DNA of 64,000 bases, from positions 6,448,510 to 6,512,509 of the forward strand of contig NC_050468.1 in assembly GCF_013373865.1 (NCBI RefSeq), in the 5' to 3' direction. The stretch is from Monomorium pharaonis. Taxonomy: Eukaryota; Arthropoda; Insecta; Hymenoptera; Formicidae. A program made the translations under genes and the position numbers. Under the pieces are notes generated by a model. It was not told the origin of the DNA and did not search any database. It saw nothing but the letters and a program-made list of their open reading frames with translations. Position 1 is the first letter of the stretch. Each line of letters starts with the position of its first letter. Positions 51,133 to 61,700 of the stretch are shown here, in pieces.

Positions 51133-51174
51133 CCCAACTGCATTATTTTCCATGTTTTTCTGCATATATAAGCT
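51133..51174 (-). CDS. Candidate 42-bp cassette exon, minus strand
   Basis: A strong acceptor (CTTTATTTTCAG) and a strong donor (GGG, then gtgagtata) flank exactly 42 bases, a multiple of three. Two frames are open: SLYMQKNMENNAVG or AYICRKTWKIMQL. Nothing nearby joins to it unambiguously. It could be an exon of the same unidentified transcript as the other minus-strand candidates, a non-coding exon, or chance. Confidence 0.3.
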
Positions 51175-52450
51175 CTGAAAATAAAGTCAGTAAGTATTAG
51201 ATGATGATATAGCATGTTAATTAATAAGATATCAGCTGATAAGACATACATTCTTACATAATTTCTAATTATCTTCAAACAGTTGATTTAAATATTATAA
51301 TCATATGAATGATTTCACGAAAATATTAATGTTATATATATACAAATTTCTCATTTTAAATATCAAATATTTACATACATACCATTAAAGTGTGTTGTTT
51401 ATACAAAATATAATTATTGAAATTAAATTTCTTTATTCTTTATGTAAAATTTAATTTATTAAATGGCAATAAATTAAGGAATCAATAATTTAAATATTTT
51501 ACATTTGCTATACATTAATTAAACACATCAGTTTTATTTAATTATTTTTTGTTTTATTTTTAATCTTTAATATATACACACACATACGTATCAAAGATTA
51601 AAGATTATGTATATGCATTTTTTCATCCATGTAGTTTTTTTTAAATTTATTATACATTAAAAAATTCTAAAAATTTTCAAAATTAATTCTGTAAATATTC
51701 TATGATAAATGATAAAAATTTTGAAAAAAAATTTTGCAATATAGAAAAATGAAAATCTTCAGAAATGTGCAATATCTTGATGTTCTTCCGTGATCAATAT
51801 TATAAATAATATAAATGATACATAATCTCAATTGATATAATATAGATATTTAAATATTAAATTACCTTTTATTGTAGAAAGTAAAACTCACACATCATAA
51901 TGATGAATAGGTTTTTGTTAGTGTTCAGAAGAGGCAAAATTATAGGTATAATTCTTTTTTTCTTCTCAGGTGTTTCTTCAGTGGATGGTAATTTGATACA
52001 TTTGACATTCTACTTCTTAATGATATTTGTTATCTTATAGTCTACGGTCTCTGTTATAACCATCATGATTTAGTCTTAAGTTGCTATTAAAATTCATTGA
52101 AATGAAATTATGTCTTAGACAGTTGTATAAGATATTAGAACAATCCTTTTATGATCTTAAGCGATTTGTTGGTGGCAGATGGATATACCCAGAAGTATAT
52201 AAAATGCTTTAGAAACTTTATGTAGCCTCATCTTTTGAGGCTGCAGATTTCTCAACATTTTTTCCTGAATATCAGAACACTTTGTTATCGTTATTGTATT
52301 TCTTCATAATTTCTTTAATAAATAATCTCTTCATAATTTATATCGCTGACTTGGTAGTTATTTCACAAATATATAATATTTAGAATTAAGATCTCATTTG
52401 AAACTCAATTGAAAGACCACCAGAATTATCCAAGCACAAAAATACATATT

Positions 52451-52684
52451 TTATGCAATATGATGTTGAGGCAGAATTTTCACTTTGGTTGATATTAAGT
52501 AATTTGTTAGTAAATTTGATAAAATATTCTCAGATATATAAAATTCATTTAAAGAATGATTTAGTTTATCCTCCAGGATGTAAAAGCCTTCAACATCTTT
52601 TTTTTTACAAACATAAAAACATTTAATTAAGGCGTCATTATTTAACTTATCAGGAAGAATATCGAAATTCCATAGCTTCTTGGA
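52451..52684 (-). CDS. Probable C-terminal coding segment of gene B (linkage unresolved)
   Basis: A clean 77-codon frame ends at TAA (52453-52451) and begins SKKLWNFDILPDKL; it contains CFYVCKKKDVEGFYILEDK. It has no ATG and lies 22 bases beyond the gene B stop. The frame continues upstream through the codons for FKYLLG to a TAA. A TTTTAG acceptor-like site is at 52688-52687. It could be a last exon reached by an intron that skips the end of exon 6 (for example donor TCA then gtaaat to an AG at 52680-52679, about 72 bases), or coding sequence cut off by a frameshift. The mixture of hydrophobic and charged residues is more protein-like than chance AT-rich DNA. Confidence 0.5.
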   Translation of the reverse strand, partial: SKKLWNFDILPDKLNNDALIKCFYVCKKKDVEGFYILEDKLNHSLNEFYISENILSNLLTNYLISTKVKILPQHHIA

Positions 52685-52706
52685 ACCTAAAAGATATTTG
52701 AATTAG

Positions 52707-55700
52707 TTAACAAAGATATTTGATATTGTGATGTAACTTATCATGATTTACTGACATAGGTTTATCAGACTTTGCTGGCAATCGCAGAAAGGTATTATCA
52801 GCATTTAAATGAGAGGCTACTAGGTCTACACTACTATCAATAACATCATTTTGATTATTGCACAGGACGTTTTTCTTGTTTACGGATGTATCTGTATACA
52901 CATTATCTAATTCGAAGAGAGACTGTTTCAGAGGTAGGAAATTAGTAGTATCATTCGATAATATATCTTCCAAAGTTTCAGTTTGAATATTATGTGAGAA
53001 ACTAATATTTTCAAAGTCACTTATATAATCAGTTTTCATTATTTCGCTAGCTTCTTTGGAATCTATTTCGAAAGAGTCGATATCAAATGTACAAAGTTCA
53101 GAGGAATGTAATGATTCGTTTAACATTGAAGTATCGCAATCGCTTCTTCCTTGTTCCTTCATTGTATCATTTTTAGAATATTTGAGAGCGTCTTCATAGT
53201 CATATTTTCTTCTATTATCAAAATTAATATGTTGACTGTCCAATGATGATTTTACAATTTCATCTCCGGTAAACGTGGTTGAAACAGTACATACGTCATT
53301 AGAATTATTTAGACATTGCATTCTCTTTTCAGCGTATAGCATGACACGTTTATCAATATGATTACCAACATAAACACATTTATTACAATCTCTCAATGTG
53401 TAAATTATATTTGTGTCACAAGCCAATTTGATATCATTTTCATTATCGTTAAATGTATTATGCAAAGTTCCTTGTGCTTTTGCCGCGCTAATGTCATTGT
53501 TCATAAATCTAAATGGTTTACAATCAATTTTTGTATAACAATTCGGACATTCGTTAACTTGATGACATGCCTCCTGTTTTATAATTTCCGTAATTTGTGA
53601 ACTATGATCATTTATAGATTTTAATTTTTTTATTATAATATCATGCACATCAGGCATCGTATTACAATTATACTTGTGCGACTTCTGCATCGCACCACAA
53701 TCTGTGCTTGTTGGCAACTCTTGTTTGAAAGAATGCTGATCTGCAATATTGTTTTGGCACGTCTTGATTAAAGATATTGTCTCCATGGCACTTTCTTCCT
53801 GAGATGTTAATGCCTTTTTATCTTGTGTTATCGAGTTGTCATAAGAATTAGTTGCATTTCCTATTGTCACATATGATGATACACAATTCTCTAATTTACT
53901 TTCTTTCAGAACATTTGCAGTAGCTTTAAACTCTTTAGTATTTTGATCGGCAAACATTGGTGATTTCAAGTAATGCAAATTATAATCGTGTTGTTTTTCA
54001 TCTTTTTGCACAAATTCCACACAGGTATTACTCAGCCGATTCTTTATTACGTTTAGTTGCTCATTTCTTTTAAGATTAATATGACAGACATCATTTAAGG
54101 AAGATTTAGTGCTAATTGAAGTACAATTCTCTGTATCACTAATTTTGACGTCATAAACAAGTTTATATTCTGAACGAATTTTTTCTTCCAAGTTCTTGTT
54201 GTCATTAGGACATTCATTAACACCGGCATTTACAGACTTGCCTGAATATTTCAAAGGATTGACATGCTTATTACTTCTCATAATGTTTTTCATGAGAAAT
54301 AAACATTTCGAATTTTGTTTAGTCCTTTTTCTTTTCACTTTGCAAGTAATACTTTTTTCATCATCTCCAGTTAAATCAATTATTATAGTTTTCTTGGACT
54401 TTTTTCTTATTTTTTTAAATGATTTAAGGCTTTTTGATCCCTTTTTTTGTAGATAAGTGTGATCCAAAGATGTATTTTTATTATTTGACAGCGTATTGTT
54501 ATTGTTTTGCAAAACATTTAAGCACTTATTTATTTTTTGCTGAGATGTATCTCCATTAGAGTTGCTTCGACGAAATAACGAATTCATCTGATGCTTCTGA
54601 AAAAGAAATATTTCGATAATATCAAAATTTGCATTATATTTTTTGGTATAAATACGGGAACCTTTATACATAATTTACGAGATAAAATACTATTAATAAA
54701 GAATTAAATTAATTAAACCCCAGTACGTTACCTGAATCTTCGAACAACTTTGATCAGCATGAATTGTTTTAGCACATTGTAAACCTGTAGAATTATCCAT
54801 TTCGTCTTCAAACAGTAAGAATTTTTTATGAACTTGCTCTTCATCAAATAGATTTGATTGTATTAACCATAGTGTTTCAGGATCTGTAGTTACTTGATTC
54901 GTAGGTGGTCTAGGCACAAATTTCAATAATTCGTCTTGCAATTCCGGCATACGCGGTCCTAATAGCATTAGAGCTAATTTATTAATCTCTTCCTTCTTCC
55001 CAGAAAGCATAAATTTCTTGAGAATTGAGTTCTTCTTTGTTGTTTCTTGCATTTTTCTCCACATTCTAAAGGCGAGCAAATATCTGATATAAGTTACATC
55101 GGTTATAGATGTCGTCTTTGTTTTGAGATTAGTAAAGCTCTTCCTATATAAATATAATATTTTGTATTATCTTAATATCATCTATGAGGCATTTATAATT
55201 CTATTATAACATAATGTGCTAAAAAAAATACACACATAAATATATGATTGCAGATATTTGTATATTCTTCTGTTTGTATATTCGTATATTTAAGTCTAAG
55301 TAATACCCTGAAAATATGCTCTTCCGAATTATCTGTAAACAATTTAACATATTATATATTTATTGGCACACAGTTATTATACAAGAGTAATTTTTGTTAA
55401 CTCACTTAAGTATATGTACAATGCTGCAAGAATTTTCTTTGCAGCAATTTTAGAAGAATCTCTAACATGACTAGAAACTTTTTCTTCTGTGGAAGTTTTT
55501 AGCTCCATGTCTATGTACACATACAGCAAAGCTGATATTTTATTTAAATATTGACTGTGATCAGTTATGTCCTGAGATGGAAAGAAAGAAAATATAAAAT
55601 TAATAAGAATAACAATTCCTTCAATTATGTTCAATTCTATAAAAAGAAAATTGTGATTAATAATACCTGTTTTATATCAAGCCAATATAAATGAAAGAAT

Positions 55701-56145
55701 ATCAACATTTTATTAATATGATTTTTCAAATTAATTTCATCACAAAATTTAACTTTGTTCTCTGCTATGCTAGAAACAATATTCCTGAAATGTAGCAATT
55801 ACAAAATTACATATCTTTTATATATATCTTTTCCAAACCCAATCGCCAATTTGTATACACATATGTAAAATTTTTATTTGTAAAAGATTTAATAATTGAA
55901 TGTTGAATTGAATCTTGATAACTGATGAATGATAAATCTTACTGGATGTAGAGCGAAAGCAATTGTTTGAGATGTTGATAACTTCTACTTCCTGCGCATG
56001 AACGTATATCTTTATTGAATTTTGATAACCATGGAAAAACTTCTTCAAGCTTGTTGTCATCTTCCAATTTGATGTTTTCCAGTTGTTGACTTTTTAAACA
56101 TGCCTTTGTATTTTTGTTATTTTTACGTTTAGAATTTGCATCCAT
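52707..56145 (-). CDS. Gene B: SUMO-motif protein, paralogue of gene A
   Basis: Six exons in minus-strand order: 56145-55943, 55784-55667, 55571-55406, 55332-55236, 55143-54732, 54596-52707, giving 961 residues to a TAA at 52709-52707. Exon phases (2,0,1,2,0) equal those of the homologous gene A exons, and the second exon is 118 bp in both. Shared motifs are FPWLSKF, YIDMELK and YIRYLL. TIIIDLT lies at 402-408, almost exactly where gene A has its own, again after a Lys/Arg cluster and followed by acidic residues. The tail is disordered and contains FKQE and IKQE. The frame is open upstream of the chosen ATG to an acceptor near 56191 (15 more codons), so an unseen 5' coding exon is possible. 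The donor of exon 4 is non-canonical in its later bases. Function is unknown; a nuclear SUMO-dependent role is inferred. Confidence 0.85.
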
Positions 56146-56594
56146 AACGATAGTTTTCTTCGTAGCTTTGTGACTTGAGGCATTAATTCTCTAAAATAAT
56201 AAAAAAATCTATGGCATATAATAATTGTACAATAACCAATATTTAATGTTTTAAATTTGCATTTTAATTAATGAAGTTTATATTGTTTTATTTAATAGGC
56301 AAGTATCTTCGCTTGAGGAAGCAAAGTTTGTATTAAAAAAATGCATGATATAATTGACACTATTATAATTAATTGTATATATGTATATGTATACAAGTTA
56401 TGTAAAAAGATAATACATTTTTTTATATAAAATATATGTATGAAAGAAATTTATTGTAGGTGTCAAATTTAAAAAGTTCTCTTAATTCTGTGGTATTTTA
56501 AATTATCATTATTTATTAAAAAATTTTCTATATCTTCTATATTTATAAAAATATAGAAATTGGTTTATAGTCATATATATTAAACATATAATGT

Positions 56595-56695
56595 ATGCAC
56601 GCGCGTGTGTGAGCGCGTGCGTGTGAACGTGTCGTGTGTGTGCGTGTGAACGTGTCGTGTGTGTGCGCGCGTGCGTGCGTGCGCGCGCGTCTCGT
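56595..56695. repeat. Alternating GT/GC tract with internal tandem copy
   Basis: About 100 bp of GTGTG/GCGCG sequence upstream of gene B, containing two adjacent copies of GTGTGAACGTGTCGTGTGTG. It is almost fully alternating purine-pyrimidine. Confidence 0.85.
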
Positions 56696-56849
56696 AAAAA
56701 ATAAAATACAAGTTAAACATTTAATAGGACCAAATAGTAGTTATATATGTTTCATGAATTATTATGTCACATTCGTGCTATATATAGTAATTAAAAGGGA
56801 GAGTTAAATTACTGAAATTGAAGAACACCAGAAACGATAAAAATATAAT

Positions 56850-58452
56850 ATTTGAAGGTACCGCGAGAGACTGTCAACAATTCTTTGGCTTCGGATATCG
56901 TGTGTATGTGTGTACGGGGCATTAATATCATTACGTTACGCGATATGCCGATATATAAGAGAATCGTGCAGTGGTCTCGCGTACCTTCGCAACAAAAGAA
57001 ACAAGAGGAAACTATCTCGGCGTTTTCCGAAGGGAGGAAAGACCTTCGTCTTACAGTGTTTGTCGTGGATTTGCGACATGACGACCTGCCGTGTCCTCTT
57101 GGCGTGGTGTCTTCGCGGCCTGTCGATGCGGTGGCCTCTCTTCTCGGTAGAGTGGCTCCTCTTCCTGGCCGAGTGTCTCTTCCGAGTCGCATCCGTGTCA
57201 CGGCGGAGCGCACTCGCGCCCGACAACGGTCGTTCTTCCGTGTCGCGTATCACCGGGCGCAGCTAAGTCGGTCTTCCGTGGAGCTGCGGCATCTTCGAAA
57301 CTCGCGGCCGCTAAACGGCTCTGGATTAGTCTGGACTGCTGGACGCGCTCCTGCTCGCTCGTTAATCGCTGTCGACGACGATAACACACGCTTCGCTTGC
57401 TCTGCTCTCTCGTTGCGTCGTTCGGCCGCCTGCGTCGCAAAACTCGCGGCGCGCCACCTGCCGGTCGATCGTAGCGCGGTTGCGTGGACGTACAGGAGGC
57501 GCTTTCTCTCTCTTTCTCTCTCTTTCTCGGACGCCTCGCGTCGCCGCCGCGCCTGCTGCGACGTCACGCGTCGTGGGCCCGGACACCGCGCGCACGCCTC
57601 CTGCGGTACCGTCCGCTGTCGCGTCAGGTGCGTACCGTCGTACCGATCAGTAACGATTTTCACAACGACCTGCCGTGGTGCCGTGCGCGTTTGTATGTAC
57701 GTGTAACTTAATGACGATAGAACGCAGCTGTGCCGAAGATGCGAGCGTGAATGTATATTTACAAAAGATACTTTTAATAATTTAATAATTCTATCCAAGA
57801 AGGGTCATTTTTTTCAGAGCAATGTCTTCAGGAGACGGCGGATTGACAAATCGATTGAACACTTCCGGCTCGTACTCGTGTTGACACGACGCGATCGCAA
57901 GTTCTGAAGTCGCGTCTCCTGCGCGATACTGCGGGAATTATCTGGGATTTTCGGAATCTCGCAATTGACGCGAATCGTTACGCACGTCGTTATTCGTAAT
58001 ATTTTCGGGTATATCGCGCGCTCGTAACGAATTGGCGCTCGCAAAAACGATTAATTTGGTGCGGCGACGATTCGTACGCACGCGTGACACGCATTTATGG
58101 AATCAAGTAATATCTGGTGTGCACCCGGTGGTGCACCTTGGTGCAGGTCGTCCCTGGACGTGAGCGGAGTACTCCCACCAGTGGGGCGCGCGCACGCCGT
58201 CACGCGAGCGTTTCGTCTAAGTCGCCCGGCAGCGGCCGAGCACGTATGTGACATGGCGTCCGGGTAGAAAGAAAGTTAACTGCTAAATAAGCGTTAATGT
58301 TGTTTTTATGACACTGACCGACCGAAAAGGGAACATCCGAGGCCGCGAATTTCCCACAGACACTGGCATTGATGGTAATGCATGCGAGGAAACCACAAAG
58401 GATCAGCGATGGGTAGGGCTCTACCGTCAAATACCCGATACTGACACACGAC

Positions 58453-58533
<81 letters not shown>

Positions 58534-58733
58534 CTTTTCTCCTTCTCTGCCTTACTACCCGTTTCTCTCTCTCTCTCTCTCTCGCTCTCTCTCCCCGCAT
58601 CAGTTCACCTCACCTCTCATCACCCCGACATCCGTCCATTCGTCCGTACGACCCGCTCGACCGTACACACGCATCGTAACACTCACTGCCACAAACCGCC
58701 GCACTACGTCCCGCGGCACGACCAGTTTTCACG
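56850..58733. promoter_or_regulatory. Divergent CpG-rich promoter region between gene B and WAC
   Basis: Gene B is transcribed leftward from about 56.1 kb or further right, and WAC rightward from 58,734. The DNA between is CpG-rich and includes long (CT)n near WAC. No protein frame here can be defended, although a first exon of gene B may lie inside. Confidence 0.5.
58457..58590. repeat. (CT)n tract upstream of WAC start
   Basis: About 34 CT units then mixed CT-rich sequence, ending some 140 bp before the WAC ATG. GAGA-type promoter sequence or 5' UTR is likely. Confidence 0.9.
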
Positions 58734-61700
58734 ATGGGGATCCGCTCGGGCGCCGTTCCCCGTGGAAACGATCGCGACGGCGGCGGACATCGCGCCACGA
58801 CCTCCTTCACTCACGGCCCGCTGTCTTATGATTCCAGGTACTTCGAAAAGCACCAGGCCCATCCCTATCAGGTAAATATCCGAGGCGATTGGTGGAGGCT
58901 AAGATACAGAAGGGGTGGGTGGGGGGAGGGGGGGGTTGTGTGTATGTGAGAGATTCTCTTACGTCGACGGCGAGCAGCCCACGTCGTCTGGTTCTCCCAT
59001 CAGCGTCGCCGCCGTCATCGTCGTCATCATCGTTGTCTTCGTCATCGTTATCGTCGTCGTCGTCGTCGTCGTCGTCAAGCAGCACGCATTTTTGCCCGCG
59101 GTTCCGCGTCGTTGCCCGCGCGACACGTCCGCGGACAGGGGGAGGAGGCGGGAGAAAGATGAGATCGCTCCGATTGCACGGAGAATACGGGACCCAACCG
59201 CGGTGACAGCTCTCCTCCGCGCAGAAGAAATCCAAAGTTCGTATTCGGTTTTTCTCAGCGGGACTCGCTCTTTCGACTCGGATTCGTGATCGCGGCCGGA
59301 AATCGATAATGTATCCTTCGACGACGATTCCGACGCCCGGAAACTATATTCACGCGATCGCGTTTACTTTTTCCTTTATTTCACGCGTCCGCTCTTGCGT
59401 GCACACTCTCATCGCGTCGGGCTCGCCTTTGTCGTCGTCATCGTCGCTGTGAGCCTCCTTGGTCTTTCAGTCGCGCGCCAGCAAGGTAGAGTTGATCGTT
59501 TACCAGGTCGAGGCGCGCCAACGTCGTCGTCGTCGTCGTCAACGAATCGTCGCGATTGGCTTAATCGTCGGTAATTTACTGTATTACGTGTAAAGAGTCG
59601 GCTCGCGCGTTTCAAGAGCACACTTTTGGCGAGTCCGATGCAGATGGAGAGAGTCTGCTTTGACAAGTGACATTTCGGTCAATGATGGTATTCTATACGT
59701 TCCTCCCGTTAGACGCATCGTCGCGATGTAAATAATCGAGGTACTTTATAAATAAATTTACATTACAATCGTGATTGTAAGACAGTCATCCGTGCTCCTC
59801 ATTGATTGACTGTGATGTTTGCTCTCTTAAAGCTATCTTTCACTAGGTGATATTAACAATTAAATATATAGAATTTCGGTACTCTAATTAATTCGTGAGA
59901 ACGAGTAAAACTGTAATTAATCGAAATACCGCCTGATTTTTACGTGTGATGCGAATTAACTTCCTGCCAGTCTTGTAAACATAACCTCACTTTTCGAAAA
60001 ATCAATAATTTATTCTGGCAAGTAATCCTCCAAAAATATTCGAGTTCCAATTTCGGTAAAGATTTCATTTGGACCTCTCTCATGTTCCAACGATTTTCGC
60101 GTCACTTTGTTCTGTGTTCTGTCCAAAATGCCTATAAACTGTAACAATCTTCCAATCATGGTAATTTTGTAAATTCTTTGAGAAATTTGGACGTCTGTTT
60201 CTTCGATACAATATTAAGAATTCATGTTATATGGTCTGACTTTCAGCTGCATTTCTTGCACATAATAATTTTTTTCTTGTTTTCTCCAATGGGGAAAGAA
60301 AAGGGGGAAAGATAAATCGTGCAGAAGTCAGCAAAAAAAAACAGATCTTTATAATCTTTATTATTGAAATAAGGAATATTTACGAGTAACAAGAAATTGT
60401 CATTTAATTTATAAATAGAATAATATATATGTAATTGATATGAAAAATAAGTTATGGTAAGAGCGATTGGCATTTTTAAGAGCTCACTAATAATTCTATA
60501 CAGTTAATTTCAGTTTGATTTAATTAATATTATAGAAGAGCTAAAGATTTTATACAACTGTATAATCATTTTTACCATAACGTTCAATATTTGATATCTG
60601 ATTGCTCGTTTGAATTTGGTTTAATGTCATTAGAGTCAATTCAATATATACAGCTCTCACACATACATTCTTACAGACGGCCACTAAATCAAGACAGTCT
60701 GTTGTTCTCAAGTGGGTTATCGAGCCTATAATATTTAATAACATTTTTAATAACACTCTTATGTATTGAGAATGAAAAAAGTAAGCAATCTTGATGTATC
60801 TGATTTTGTTTATACGCTCTCCTGTGTCATGCACACACACACACACGAAAACATCGCTAACAATTTGATTGTAGAACGCAAAGTACAGCAGTTCTAAGGG
60901 TGGCTATTCTTCCTCAACTACGTCGTCGGACAGTCGCTACGAGGGACGTATGCGCGACTCTCCAAATGGTAACTCTTACAGTCCAGCTGGCAGCTTGGGA
61001 ATGGGCATGGGGACGGATCGGGACAGCCCTCGGAATTACACATCCAAACCTCTTTACAAGAAGGAGAGAGAAAATAGAGACTATAAGCTATCCTCCTCTA
61101 GGGACAAGTATTCCGGTAAATAATTTTTGTTTCCCATCCTCCTCAGTATTCTGCACAAACGTTAATACTATTATTGAATATAATATTTTTATAAACTATA
61201 TCAAATGTTATTATCTAATGCATTAATGTTTATGAAGTATTAGGCGAGTCTAAAAATCTTGGCTCTTTTTGAAGAGAACAATGTTACTATTATTATAATA
61301 TGTCAGCCTGCAGATACTACAATAAATTGTATATTACTGGAAAGATTTCAAGTATTTATAAAAAAGTTGATGTCAATTAAATTATTTCCAGTGTTACTTT
61401 GTGCATGTAAAAAATTTTTTTTAATATTTCTATGCATTTATCATGTACAAATAATATTGAAAATTTTTCAAATTTATCAAATATTTTTATAATTCCTATC
61501 ATTTTTTTTTTAACTTGTACATATAAATATTATTTTTTAGGTTCTTTTTTGCTGAAATAAAATAGCATAGTATAATAATAACTTAAATGGAACCAGTTTT
61601 TTGTTGTAGATAGCTTTTAACGTCTCACTTTAACAATATGTATAACTTTCTGTAATATGTTCCAGTGTTGACACATTGTAATAAGAGCAACATAAAAAAT

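Noticed and set aside
51880..52000. Minus-strand frame including KLPSTEETPEKKKR followed by a gtgagt donor
   Set aside because: All three frames are partly open here, the acceptor is poor, and it does not join in phase with neighbours; kept out as too weak.
58807..59235. Minus-strand frame with a long Asp run overlapping WAC exon 1
   Set aside because: The Asp run is a translated GTC/GAC triplet repeat; the opposite strand carries the real WAC exon.
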